From positions 1 through 64,000 of the forward strand of contig DATBZS010000042.1 of assembly GCA_036513075.1 (NCBI GenBank): DNA of 64,000 nt, in the 5' to 3' direction. The notes below the pieces were generated by a model that did not search any database, was not told the DNA's origin, and saw only the letters and a program-made list of their open reading frames with translations. A program made the translations under genes and the position numbers. Source of the DNA: Bog-756 sp036513075. Lineage in GTDB: Bacteria; Actinomycetota; Acidimicrobiia; Acidimicrobiales; RAAP-2. The stretch's first letter is position 1; each line of letters begins with the position of its first letter. This document shows, piece after piece, positions 25,105-33,697 of the stretch.

Positions 25105-26040
25105 ATGTGGGCGGCGGCAGGTTTGATTTCGGGCCTCATCCTGCTACTGGTGGCGGTCTGCTTTCTGGTCATCGTCATCCACGAGTTCGGCCATGCAGTA
25201 GCGGCCAGAGTGACCGGAACCCGAGTCCTGTCCATCAAGATTGGTAGCTCCATTCGACTCGTGACGATGAGGATCCGTGGAGTGCCCCTAACGCTGCACG
25301 CGCTGCCATTGAGGGGGCTGACACGTGTGAATCTGCCTTCGACCCGTACCCGGTATGTTGTCCTCACTCTGGGTGGCCCTGTCGCCAATGCTGCAATGGC
25401 CCTGATGTGCTTGGTGCTGGCCGCCTGGCTCGGACCGGTGTTCTTGGTGTTGGGCGTTGGTAATGCCCTGGGGGTGGCCAGTCTGCTACCCGTTCCTCCA
25501 CATACGCCAAAACATGTCGGCTCGGATGGTTGGGTCCTGTGCGGACTCGTATTCAGAAGAGACAGCTATCGCGAGCGGGTCGATGCTGCCGCGAAGTCGC
25601 GTCGTCTGCCAATCACTCTGCAAGTGGAGCCGCCCGGCGAGCAAGCATCGGCCACGAATCCTGCCAGTGTGCTCGCCCTGGACTTGGCACTCCGCCATGA
25701 CACCGCATCAGTGATTGCCGACTCCGAGCTCTGGGCGGAAAGGGCGGTCAGCCTTGACCCCGAAGACGTTGTCGCTCAAAACGCGCTAGCACTTGTCAGA
25801 ATTCGACAGAATCGGGTCGAGGAAGGTGAAGCACGTGTGCGCACTCTGTTGCGTGCCCTCCCCGACAACGCGGAACTTCGAATCCGGTCCCAGTGCGAAC
25901 TGACCCTGGCTCTTGCGCTGTGCCGCCTTGGCGATCAGCGTGGCGCGAAAGAGTTGACTGAATGGGCACGTGTGCATATTCCGAGGTACCCGCTTGTGGC
26001 AGAACTCCAAGAACTGCTGGAGACGAGCCAAGAGAGTTAG
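25105..26040 (+). CDS. M50-family (site-2-protease-like) membrane metallopeptidase with helical C-terminal domain
   Basis: A 311-residue protein. The first membrane segment carries the zinc motif 'HEFGH' (H26-E27-H30); a second helix block contains 'LGGPVANAAMAL', and D141 in 'GSDGW' is the expected third zinc ligand. After about residue 180 it turns soluble and alpha-helical with TPR-like periodicity ('LWAERAVSLDPEDVVAQNALALVRIRQNRVEEGEARV'). Its codon use is clearly less GC-rich than its neighbours, suggesting transfer. The ATG has no ribosome site but TATGCT ends 6 nt upstream, so it may be leaderless. Substrate unknown. Confidence 0.8.
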   Translation: MWAAAGLISGLILLLVAVCFLVIVIHEFGHAVAARVTGTRVLSIKIGSSIRLVTMRIRGVPLTLHALPLRGLTRVNLPSTRTRYVVLTLGGPVANAAMALMCLVLAAWLGPVFLVLGVGNALGVASLLPVPPHTPKHVGSDGWVLCGLVFRRDSYRERVDAAAKSRRLPITLQVEPPGEQASATNPASVLALDLALRHDTASVIADSELWAERAVSLDPEDVVAQNALALVRIRQNRVEEGEARVRTLLRALPDNAELRIRSQCELTLALALCRLGDQRGAKELTEWARVHIPRYPLVAELQELLETSQES

Positions 26041-26192
26041 GGCGCGTTCCGCACGAGGATAGGAGACGCCAAGTACCGCATGGGCCTCAGGGGACCGAGG
26101 ACAGCGCTATCCGAGAACGTTGTACTCGATCGCAACGCCCGGCAACGGGTCGGACCATCGGCAGGACAGGTCAATCGTTGCCGGAGACGGCG

Positions 26193-26819
26193 CTAGGTCG
26201 CCCAAGGGCGCCCGAAGCGGTCGACGTGGACCCGCTCAGCCAGCGGCAGCCGACGGGGTGGACCGAGGCGCCGTGCCGGCCAGCCCAACGGCACGACGGC
26301 CATCGGGCGCACCGAATCCGGCAGTTCGAGCAACTCGGCCAGCTCCGTTGCCCGCAAGGTGGCCAATGTGGTCAGGGCCGATCCCAGTCCCTCGGCGTTG
26401 GCGGCCAGGAGCAGGTTCTGGGTGGCCGGGAAGACCGACGAGGGAAGGACCGCCTCATGCCCGATCGACCGGTCACCGCAGACCACGACGATGACCGGCG
26501 CCGACGCAAGTCCGGACTCCACTCCTCGGTCCACGTCGTTCAACAGGGCGGGCGTCAGCCGGGACTCCGAAAACGAGCGGGCACCGTCTCGCCAGGCGGT
26601 GCGGGTCATCTCGACGATCTGGTGGCGGGTGTCCGGATCACGGACGACGACGAAGACCCACGGCTGCTTGTTCTCCGCGCTCGGCGCATGGGTGGCCGCC
26701 TCGAGGCACCGCCCCAGTACGTCGTCGTCCACCGGTTTCCCGTCGAACTGGCGACAGGCACGCTGGTTGAGGACGACGTCGAAGAACGTCGGCAGCCGTG
26801 CCGAGGGATCGGCGGTCAC
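26193..26819 (-). CDS. Nitroreductase-family flavoprotein
   Basis: A 208-residue FMN-dependent oxidoreductase. It begins 'FFDVVLNQRACRQFDGKPVDDDVLGRCLEAATHAPSAENKQPW', the standard nitroreductase N-terminus with the FMN-binding R-x-R-region and 'APSAxNxQPW', and has 'NLLLAANAEGLGSALTT' and a terminal 'PRRLPLAERVHVDRFG'. The family reduces nitro, quinone or enone compounds with NAD(P)H, often as a homodimer. GTG at 26819 is chosen for the GGAG 7 nt upstream; GTG at 26861 is a longer alternative. The neighbours suggest a catabolic role. Confidence 0.85.
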   Translation of the reverse strand: MTADPSARLPTFFDVVLNQRACRQFDGKPVDDDVLGRCLEAATHAPSAENKQPWVFVVVRDPDTRHQIVEMTRTAWRDGARSFSESRLTPALLNDVDRGVESGLASAPVIVVVCGDRSIGHEAVLPSSVFPATQNLLLAANAEGLGSALTTLATLRATELAELLELPDSVRPMAVVPLGWPARRLGPPRRLPLAERVHVDRFGRPWAT

Positions 26820-26990
26820 CGTCGGGCTCCGGCGCACCGCTGCGCACGGGCTCGCGGCCACCGTGGCATGCGGACCGAGTTCACGGATCGGACGGGGCCT
26901 GGTGTCTCCGGTCGACCACCTCGGTGCGGTGCCGGGCGACCGGCGCCGACGTGCTCGAGGCGACCGTGCACCGGCCTATGGCGCAGCAGG

Positions 26991-27482
26991 TCATTCCGGG
27001 GCACGGTTCCGCTCCCGGTTCCTGGCGAGCGACCGGACCAGCGCGGCCTCGATCAATGCATCGTTTCCTTCAGAGATGAAGGCGTGGACCCGCTTCTCGA
27101 ACAGCCACCGCATCACCGGGTGGAAGACGTCATAGGTCTCCCGGAAGTGCACCCGGGTCGTCCCGTCGCCAAGATCTTCCAGACGGGTCCAGCCCGACGC
27201 CCGCGACCACAGGGGCTTCCCGATAGCGTCATACCGCCACGACACCGGGCGCTCGGACTCTGTGATCCACTCCCACGACTGCGCCCGGCCCTTGGAGAGC
27301 AGGTACCTCGGGACCGGAAACCGGCAGTGCCGCACCAAGCCGTTCCCCTGCTCGTCGCCCTGATGGAGGATGGTGATGGTGACCGCGTCCGTGTCGACAC
27401 CGGCCCGCATCCCTTTCCAATACACGTCCCAGACTTCCTCGGGCGTCGCCTCGATGACGAAATCGAACTGGTGATCCTGCAC
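26991..27482 (-). CDS. SRPBCC (START/polyketide-cyclase-like) protein
   Basis: A 163-residue single-domain protein that starts 'FDFVIEATPEEVWDVYWKGM', the characteristic N-terminal strand of the SRPBCC helix-grip fold, and ends with a long amphipathic helix. These proteins bind hydrophobic ligands in a deep pocket and may be cyclases, aromatases or carriers. Start is GTG with GAGGAG 6 nt before it. It lies between the nitroreductase and CoA ligase genes on the same strand, which supports a shared pathway. Confidence 0.8.
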   Translation of the reverse strand: MQDHQFDFVIEATPEEVWDVYWKGMRAGVDTDAVTITILHQGDEQGNGLVRHCRFPVPRYLLSKGRAQSWEWITESERPVSWRYDAIGKPLWSRASGWTRLEDLGDGTTRVHFRETYDVFHPVMRWLFEKRVHAFISEGNDALIEAALVRSLARNRERNRAPE

Positions 27483-27551
27483 GCACGCTCCTCAATTGTT
27501 CGGTAGTAAATGCCTATCGCTGATGGTGATTCCGGACTGACTCCGAATTCC

Positions 27552-29096
27552 TCACCCGTCGGGTACCTGGACCCCGCCATCACCTGAGGCCACGACCAGC
27601 CGTGACCGAACGACCTTCCCACTGGCGGTCCTCGGCAACTCCGACACGACAGTCATCTGGCGGGGAACCTTGTAGTCGGCCAGGCGGGTGCGGGCGAACT
27701 CGCGCAGCTCGTCCAGGGGAAGGTTCCCGTCAGGACGGACCACCACGAAGGCGGCGATGTCCTCGCCCAGCACGTCATGGGGCACCCCGACCACAGCAGC
27801 CTCGACCACCAACGGATGGGCCTGGAGCACCGCCTCGACATCGTCGGTGTAGATATTCATCCCCCCGCGGATGATCACGTCCTTCTTCCGGCCGACGATG
27901 TAGAGGTACCCCTCGGCGTCCAGGTGACCGAGGTCGCCGGTATGCAGCCATCCCCCCTCCCACAGCCGCGCTGTCGCCTCGGAGTCCCGGAAGTACTCCC
28001 GGTGCCCACTCGGGTTCCGGGTGAGCACCTCGCCGATCTCACCGGTCGGGCACGGTACGCCGTCGTCGTCCACGATCCGGACCTCCACCGGGGGCGTCGG
28101 TCGTCCCACCGCCCCCGGTCGGGTGAGGGCCCCTTCGGGATCCATGGTGAACGTGGCGTGCCCACCTTCGGTCATGCCGTAGCTGTTGAGGACCGCGGCA
28201 TCAGGCAACTTGGCCTGGAGGCGGAGGAGCGTGCCAGGTGCGAGCGGTGCGCTGCCCAGGATCAGCCGGCCCAGGCTGGACAGGTCGGCGCTGTCGAACG
28301 ACGGATGGTGGATCAGGAGCTGGGCCATCGCCGGGACGATGAATGCGATCACCGGTCGTTCCCGTTCGACGGTGTCGAGCCACGATCTGGCGTCGAAGGT
28401 CGGAATGAACAGGACGGTCATCCCCGCCTTCATCGGGTTGTAGATGAATCCGATACCGGCGAAGGTGAAGACCGGTGCGGCCGTGAGCCAGCCCGAGCCC
28501 CGCCACTTCGGGAGCCCGTTGGGAAGGTGGGCGACCTGGTTGTGCCGGACAGCGACGCCTTTGGGTCGGCCCGTGGTGCCCGAGGTATAGAGCACGTCGG
28601 CCAGGTCGTGCTCTTCGACCGGCACCTGGATCGGCCCGGAGTCGGCATCCATGAGGTCCACCAGGGAGACGGATCCGATGGCGTCGGCGGGATCGACCGT
28701 CACCACGATCGCCAGATCCGGTAGTGAACCGACAAACGGAGCGAGGCCGGCGGCATAGGAACCGCTGGTGATGAGCCCGCGGGCGCCGGCGTGATGGAGG
28801 ATCACCTGCACCTCGGACGGCGACAGCCGGTTGTTGACCGGAACACAGACCGCCCCGAGTTTGTGGAGCGCGGCATAGGCCACGATCCAGTCGAGGATCC
28901 GTACGGGCTCGAGGTAGACGGCCACGCGGTCGCCCTTGACGACCCCCCGGGCCAGCAGTCCCCGCGCCAGGCGGTTCGAGTCCTCCTCCCAACGGGCGAA
29001 CGTGATCGACGACCGGTCCCCCATATTGCGGTAGGCCACCTCGTCCGGATATGCCGCGGCCATCAGGCGCAACTGGTCCGGTAGGAGGTCAGCCAC
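27552..29096 (-). CDS. Acyl-CoA synthetase / AMP-dependent CoA ligase
   Basis: A 514-residue ANL-superfamily ligase. Signature motifs: 'LYTSGTTGRPKG' (A3, ATP phosphate loop), 'NSYGMTEGG' (A5), 'GWLHTGDLGHLDAEGYLYIVGRKKDVI' (A7-A8 hinge) and 'RTASGKVVR' with the catalytic A10 Lys. It activates a carboxylic acid to the acyl-AMP and then the CoA thioester. The GTG at 29096 is used because the domain starts at 'LLPDQLRLMAAAYPDEVAY'; the longer open frame overlaps the next gene. Substrate unknown; the neighbouring genes favour an aromatic or alicyclic acid. Confidence 0.9.
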   Translation of the reverse strand: MADLLPDQLRLMAAAYPDEVAYRNMGDRSSITFARWEEDSNRLARGLLARGVVKGDRVAVYLEPVRILDWIVAYAALHKLGAVCVPVNNRLSPSEVQVILHHAGARGLITSGSYAAGLAPFVGSLPDLAIVVTVDPADAIGSVSLVDLMDADSGPIQVPVEEHDLADVLYTSGTTGRPKGVAVRHNQVAHLPNGLPKWRGSGWLTAAPVFTFAGIGFIYNPMKAGMTVLFIPTFDARSWLDTVERERPVIAFIVPAMAQLLIHHPSFDSADLSSLGRLILGSAPLAPGTLLRLQAKLPDAAVLNSYGMTEGGHATFTMDPEGALTRPGAVGRPTPPVEVRIVDDDGVPCPTGEIGEVLTRNPSGHREYFRDSEATARLWEGGWLHTGDLGHLDAEGYLYIVGRKKDVIIRGGMNIYTDDVEAVLQAHPLVVEAAVVGVPHDVLGEDIAAFVVVRPDGNLPLDELREFARTRLADYKVPRQMTVVSELPRTASGKVVRSRLVVASGDGGVQVPDG

Positions 29097-29191
29097 GGAG
29101 GACCTGCTCCCCAACACAGCCGTGGGCCCCGTCGGCCACCTCGTCGGATGCGGTCTCCGCCGACAGCTGCCGGTGGGCGGTTGCCCGCATG

Positions 29192-30568
29192 TCAGGAGCC
29201 CGCGGTGGAAGTGGACGACAGCGGCACGGGTCGGGCCAGGCTCCAACTGAACGTCTTGGGGATCTGGTCCAGGGTGACTGTGGTCTCCAGATCCTCCACG
29301 GTGGGACCGACGCGATCGGCCACCTCCTGCAACAGGGCCTCGTCGAACCCGAAGACGCCGATGGCGTTCCGGCCCAGGATCCGCCGGATGTCCTCCTCGG
29401 GGAGCCCGCCGAACACCTGTCGGAGGATCAAGCGATGGACAGGAGCCGCCCCTTCGAGATGGGGATAGTCGGCACCCCACATGAGCCGGTCGACGCCGAT
29501 CTCCTCGCGCATCTCGGCTTCGCCCCGGTTCATGAGCGAGCCGCCGAGGAAGACGTGCCGGTCGAAGTACTCCGCCGGTCGCATCTTCAGGTAGGACCGG
29601 ACCGGTGCACCACCATGGGTGTCGAAGAAGCCCTCCATGTCCCGGATCAGGGACGGAAGCCACTGCACGCCGTTCTCGGTCACCACCACCTTGAGGTCCG
29701 GGTGGCGGTCGAACACCCCACCCAAGATCATGAACCACAAGGGCCGACGGGTGAACACGAAGACCTCGTAGAGGCCCAGGAATCCCCCGTGCTTCTCGTC
29801 GTAGAGCTGCTTGGCGTCGGTGGCGGTCCCCGAAGCCCCGGTGTGCAGATTCACCACCAGGCCATGCTCCTCGCACGCACTCCAGAACGGGTCGTAGTAC
29901 TCGTCCGCGTAGCCGGGGAGCCCGGACCGCAGCGACATGGCTGGGAGCATGACCCCTCCGTAGAGTCCCGACGCACGGGCCCAGGCGATCTCCGCCACGG
30001 CCCGGTCCATGTCGTGGAGGTCGATCGGGATGCACCCGGTCCGGCGCCCCGGCGCGGCGGCACAGAACTCGGACAGCCACCGGTTGTAGGCGTTGAGGGC
30101 CGGCCACACCACATCGAGGTTCTTGTTCGAGTGACCGCCGAGGTACATCGCCGGCGACAGGCCGCCAGCCAGCACCGGTCCGGGAAAGGCCACTTCGGCG
30201 TGGATTCCCTGGGCTTCCAGGTAGGCCAGCCTCTTCCCGCCGGCGTCGGAGGGGAACACCCATTCCGAGCTGTAGTTGGCCAGCCACTCCCGAGCAGCCC
30301 CGATGTCGACTCCCATGCCGGAGAGTCGGCGCGCGGCCACCGCCCGGACGGCGTCGGGATCGTCGATCTCGCCCGGGTCGATCCCTCCGAACATGGGGAT
30401 GGCTACCGAGGACAGGTCACCGAAGGCCTCCACCGCCTGGCGGTGGCCGGGATCCACATAGGAGAGGAACTCAGCCAACGTGTCCGGTGCCGCGTGGGCA
30501 TCGGCGGAAACCACCACGTAGGAACGGCCCGTGGGCAATCCGACTCTGCTTGCAGCCAATCGAACCAC
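29192..30568 (-). CDS. Amidohydrolase-2-type TIM-barrel metalloenzyme (ACMSD-like)
   Basis: A 458-residue member of the ACMSD/amidohydrolase-2 group. The N-terminal metal motif is 'SADAHAAP', a mid-barrel His is in 'VVNLHTGAS', and the C-terminal Asp is in 'LMWGADYPHLEG'; the 'FDRHPDLKVVVTENGVQWLP' helix-strand is very typical. Family members decarboxylate or hydrolyse ring-cleavage products. Start GTG at 30568 has a purine-rich stretch very close, so a TTG at 30559 is also possible. It reads in the same direction as the CoA ligase 95 nt downstream. Confidence 0.85.
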   Translation of the reverse strand: MVRLAASRVGLPTGRSYVVVSADAHAAPDTLAEFLSYVDPGHRQAVEAFGDLSSVAIPMFGGIDPGEIDDPDAVRAVAARRLSGMGVDIGAAREWLANYSSEWVFPSDAGGKRLAYLEAQGIHAEVAFPGPVLAGGLSPAMYLGGHSNKNLDVVWPALNAYNRWLSEFCAAAPGRRTGCIPIDLHDMDRAVAEIAWARASGLYGGVMLPAMSLRSGLPGYADEYYDPFWSACEEHGLVVNLHTGASGTATDAKQLYDEKHGGFLGLYEVFVFTRRPLWFMILGGVFDRHPDLKVVVTENGVQWLPSLIRDMEGFFDTHGGAPVRSYLKMRPAEYFDRHVFLGGSLMNRGEAEMREEIGVDRLMWGADYPHLEGAAPVHRLILRQVFGGLPEEDIRRILGRNAIGVFGFDEALLQEVADRVGPTVEDLETTVTLDQIPKTFSWSLARPVPLSSTSTAGS

Positions 30569-30703
30569 CCTCCCCCGGCACCGCCCCGGCCCGGGCGTGC
30601 CGAGCGCAGACTACTTCTGGGAGACCGATCCCGCCGGGGCGGGGCCGATCGACGCCGATACGGCTCTCGAGCACGAGGTCGGGCGCGACGTTACGGTGGC
30701 TGC

Positions 30704-31084
30704 ATGGACTGGTCGTCGTGGGCGGAGTGTCTGGCAATCGCGCTCAGCCCGGACGGGGAGTTCGCATCGCTTTTCGCGCCGGATGCGCTCTTCAGCGATC
30801 CGGTCAATCCACCGACCACCGATCTTGCCGCCATCGAGGAGATGACCAACGCGTCGTTTCCGGATTGGCGACAGGAGATCGTCTCGATCCACGGGGACGA
30901 GACGGCCGGAGCGTTCGAGTGGATCGGCAGCGGAACGCTCGGGGGGACCGTTCCCATCGTGATCCACGGATGCACGGTCGTCGACGTCGACGGCGATGGA
31001 CTGGTGACCCGGTGGCGCGACTACTTCGACCTGAAGGAGATCGAATCTCAGTTCGAAGCACGGGGACCCGCTGCGCCGGAGTGA
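30704..31084 (+). CDS. SnoaL-like (NTF2-fold) protein
   Basis: A 126-residue NTF2-fold protein: helix 'WAECLAIALSPDGEFASLFAPDALFSDP', then 'FPDWRQEIVSIHGDETAGAFEWIGSGTLGG' and 'VVDVDGDGLVTRWRDYFDLKEIESQF', the usual SnoaL pattern with a Trp-Arg-Asp-Tyr-Asp end. Such proteins may be cyclases, isomerases or ketosteroid-isomerase relatives. TACGGT ends 6 nt before the ATG and there is no ribosome site, so it is probably leaderless. It is divergent from the amidohydrolase gene. Confidence 0.82.
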   Translation: MDWSSWAECLAIALSPDGEFASLFAPDALFSDPVNPPTTDLAAIEEMTNASFPDWRQEIVSIHGDETAGAFEWIGSGTLGGTVPIVIHGCTVVDVDGDGLVTRWRDYFDLKEIESQFEARGPAAPE

Positions 31085-31114
31085 GTCGACCGGGTCCGGG
31101 CCGATCGACTCGCC

Positions 31115-32002
31115 CTACCCGGCTCGGCGTCTGGCCTTGGACTCCCCTGCCAACACCTTGGCCTTTTCCGCATTGATCCGAGCGGCGTCCCGAGGTCGGA
31201 GGCCCTGCGCGTAGACGGCACGGATGTACTCCTGGACGTCGGTGGCCGCGGTGGCGACGGTCAGCAGGTCGTTGGACGCCTGCAGGTGGGTCCGCAGGCC
31301 CATCATGTCCCACGCCCGCCGGATGTTCGCCTTGGCCGCCATCAGCGTGGTGAGGGGTGCCTGGGCCACGAGGAAGGCCAGCTCGGCCACTTCGTCGTCG
31401 AGGCGCTCGATCGGGACCACCCGGTTGACCAATCCCATGTCCTTGGCCTCTTGGGCCGAAAGTTCCTGGCTTGTGTACATGTACTCCGACGCCCGTTTGA
31501 AGTTCATGAAGAGCCACGGCTCGATGCCCGTCTCCATAGTCGGCATGGCCATCCCCTGGAGGACGGGGAACTGGAAATAGGCGTCTTCTGAGGCGACGGT
31601 CATGTCGGTGAGCAGGCCCCATACCGTTCCGCCGCCGAGGCAGTACCCGTGGACCTGGGCGATGGTCACCTTGGGGAAGTCCCACAACTTCATCACCGGC
31701 GTGCCGTAGATATCCCACTGGCCTTTCCACGGGCTCCCCAGGCGGGCGGTGCTCTCGTCGATCTCGCGCATCTCGGTCCCGGGAGTGCCGACCACCACGT
31801 GTCCGGCGCTGAACCCCGGTCCGTTGGCCTTGAGCACGACCACTTTGATGTCGTAGTCGCGATCGGCGTCATCGAGGCATGTGTCGACGTCGAACACCAG
31901 GTCCGACGACTGGATGTTGGCCTTTTCGGGGTAGTCCAGGGTGATCCAGGCGATCGGCCCGTCCTTCTCGTAGACGACCGTGGGCAGATGTCGGATCTCC
32001 AT
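31115..32002 (-). CDS. Enoyl-CoA hydratase/isomerase (crotonase) family protein lacking both catalytic Glu
   Basis: A 295-residue crotonase-fold protein. The oxyanion-hole segments are visible: 'GPGFSAGHV' and 'VHGYCLGGG' (117-125). In rat enoyl-CoA hydratase the two catalytic Glu sit in 'GGGCE' and 'FGQPE'; here the aligned text is 'GGGTV' and 'FQFPV', so both are Val (V127 and V147). The CoA-binding fold should be intact but the reaction is unlikely to be simple hydration. GGAGGGG lies 4-5 nt before the ATG. It converges with the SnoaL gene. Confidence 0.85.
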   Translation of the reverse strand: MEIRHLPTVVYEKDGPIAWITLDYPEKANIQSSDLVFDVDTCLDDADRDYDIKVVVLKANGPGFSAGHVVVGTPGTEMREIDESTARLGSPWKGQWDIYGTPVMKLWDFPKVTIAQVHGYCLGGGTVWGLLTDMTVASEDAYFQFPVLQGMAMPTMETGIEPWLFMNFKRASEYMYTSQELSAQEAKDMGLVNRVVPIERLDDEVAELAFLVAQAPLTTLMAAKANIRRAWDMMGLRTHLQASNDLLTVATAATDVQEYIRAVYAQGLRPRDAARINAEKAKVLAGESKARRRAG

Positions 32003-32229
32003 GGACCCCTCCAGTACGCATGACGTCTCTGGCAACCACCGCGCTGCGCGGCGTGATGAAGCTACCAAAGAAGCTCCCACCGCCCCGTTCCCACAACCGA
32101 CACGACCGGCGGAGGCCACCGGCAACGGCCCGCCGGGCCAGTGTCCCGGTCAGTGGGAACATGGAGCTCCTCGTCGGCGCGGCTGGTCGGGTCACGAAAT
32201 CGGCAGCTTCCCGCCCCCCTCTCTAAGAT

Positions 32230-32256
32230 CACTGTTCTCGTCGGGCAAGAACAGTG
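32230..32256. promoter_or_regulatory. 27-bp operator-like palindrome
   Basis: Perfect 9-base arms CACTGTTCT (32230-32238) and AGAACAGTG (32248-32256) with a 9-nt spacer, 26 nt before the GTG of the broken CoA ligase. Size and symmetry suit a dimeric TetR/GntR-type repressor. No such regulator is encoded nearby. A hairpin role is possible, but there is no gene end next to it on the plus strand. Confidence 0.55.
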
Positions 32257-32282
32257 GAATACAAGTTGATTGAAATGGACGG

Positions 32283-32732
32283 GTGATGGCCGGAAGCGAC
32301 CTCCTCATCGGCGACATCTTCACCAACGCCGTCCGGGCCGTGCCCGGTCGGACGGCTGCGGCACTCGGTGCCGTTCCGCTCTTCGCGGCGCTGGCCAACG
32401 TGGGCGCGGTGTTCGTCCCCGTCAACAGCCTGCTCGGGCCCGACGAGGCCGGGGCCATCCTGGACACCTGCCGTCCCGACCTGGTCGGCACCGACGCCGC
32501 GCGGGAGACCCTTGCCGACGGCCGCATCCCGATCACCCTCGACGAGCTCGGCGACCGGGCCGACGGCCGGCTCCCCAAGCCCGTTGACCCGGGCGGCCCG
32601 TCCGGGCGCGTCGCCCACGTGGCCTTCTTCACCAGCGGGAGCACGGGGCGTCCGAAAGGTGCAGCGCTCTCCCACCGGGCGAACTACCTGCGGTCCCATC
32701 CCGGCGCGGTGCTCGAGCCCCGGGAGTGCTGA
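32283..32732 (+). pseudogene. Degraded AMP-dependent CoA ligase (internal deletion and 3' truncation)
   Basis: Reads 149 codons. It begins like an acyl-CoA synthetase ('DLLIGDIFTNAVRAVPGRTAAALG'), then jumps directly to 'PLFAALANVGAVFVPVNSLLGPDEAGAIL', which in intact enzymes follows about 40 residues later. It continues through the ATP loop 'FFTSGSTGRPKGAALSHRANY' and stops 20 residues later, so about 350 C-terminal residues including the hinge and catalytic Lys are missing. It cannot be an active ligase. The 2-hydroxyacid dehydrogenase gene begins 16 nt after its stop, and the palindrome at 32230 lies upstream. Confidence 0.75.
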
Positions 32733-32748
32733 AGGACGAGGTGGACCG

Positions 32749-33681
32749 GTGAGTGGGGAGACGGTGGCCGTCCACTGCGGCCGGTGGGGCGGCTTCCTGC
32801 TCGACGCGCTCCGCCGGAGCCTGCCGGGCATCGATCTGGTCGCAACCGGAACGACCGAGGCGACCTCGGCCGACGTGCTGGTGACCCTGGCCGACGACGG
32901 GTCGGCCCTGGCCGCCGTCCTCGGTCCGTCGGTGCGGTGGGTCCACATCCTGGGCGCCGGCGCTGACGGGTTCCCGTTCGAAGTGCTGGGCGACAGGGTG
33001 CTGACGTGCTCGCGGGGCGCTGGGGCACCGGCCATCGCCGAGTTCGTCCTGGCCACCATGCTGGCTTTCGAGAAGCGCCTGCCCGAGTCGTGGGTGACCG
33101 AACCGCCCGAGGCGTGGAACACCGCGCAACTGGGCGGGCTCGAGGGGCGCACCCTCGGACTCGTCGGCCTGGGAGCCATCGGCACGGCGGTTGCCCGTCG
33201 TGCCCTGGCCTTCGACATGGACGTGGCCGCCGTCCGGCGCAGCACCGCCCCCTCGCCCGTCGACGGGGTCACCCTCGCTGCCGATCTCCGCTTTCTGCTC
33301 GGCCGGTCGGACCACGTGGTCGTGGTGGCCCCGGCCACAAGGGCCACCCGCCGCCTACTCGACGATGCCGCCTTCGCCCACGTCCGGCCCGGGGCCCACC
33401 TGGTCAATGTCGCCCGGGGGTCGCTGATCGACCAGGACGCCCTGGTGCGCGCCCTCGACGACGGTCGGGTCGCCCGGGCGTCGCTCGACGTAGTCGATCC
33501 CGAGCCCCTGCCCGCTGGGCACCCCCTCTATGCCCACCCGGCGGTCCGGCTGTCCCCCCACATCTCGTGGTCGTCGCCCCGGACAGGTGCGCGGACCATC
33601 TCGCTCTTCGCTGACAATCTCGAGCGCTACCGCCGGGGTGCGGACCTCCACGGCATGGTCGATGTGCAGGCCGGCTACTGA
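32749..33681 (+). CDS. D-isomer-specific 2-hydroxyacid dehydrogenase
   Basis: A 310-residue NAD(P)-dependent dehydrogenase. The Rossmann motif is 'GLVGLGAIGTAVARRA'; the catalytic triad is visible as Arg in 'LVNVARGSLID', Glu in 'DVVDPEPLPAGHPL' and His in 'RLSPHISWSSP'. The family reduces 2-keto acids (glyoxylate/hydroxypyruvate, phosphoglycerate and others). Start GTG at 32749 with GAGGTGG about 4 nt upstream. It is the first intact gene of a plus-strand group with an isomerase and a Gfo/Idh oxidoreductase, so a hydroxy- or keto-acid from a sugar-like compound is a likely substrate. Confidence 0.88.
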   Translation: MSGETVAVHCGRWGGFLLDALRRSLPGIDLVATGTTEATSADVLVTLADDGSALAAVLGPSVRWVHILGAGADGFPFEVLGDRVLTCSRGAGAPAIAEFVLATMLAFEKRLPESWVTEPPEAWNTAQLGGLEGRTLGLVGLGAIGTAVARRALAFDMDVAAVRRSTAPSPVDGVTLAADLRFLLGRSDHVVVVAPATRATRRLLDDAAFAHVRPGAHLVNVARGSLIDQDALVRALDDGRVARASLDVVDPEPLPAGHPLYAHPAVRLSPHISWSSPRTGARTISLFADNLERYRRGADLHGMVDVQAGY

Positions 33682-33697
33682 TGGGAGCAGACGACTG

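Noticed and set aside
25871..25890. A TTCGAATCC string resembling a tRNA T-loop
   Set aside because: It lies inside the M50 gene and no acceptor or anticodon stem can be drawn around it.
29051..31084. A 677-codon plus-strand frame over the amidohydrolase
   Set aside because: Antisense shadow; the real gene is the SnoaL-like protein at its 3' end.
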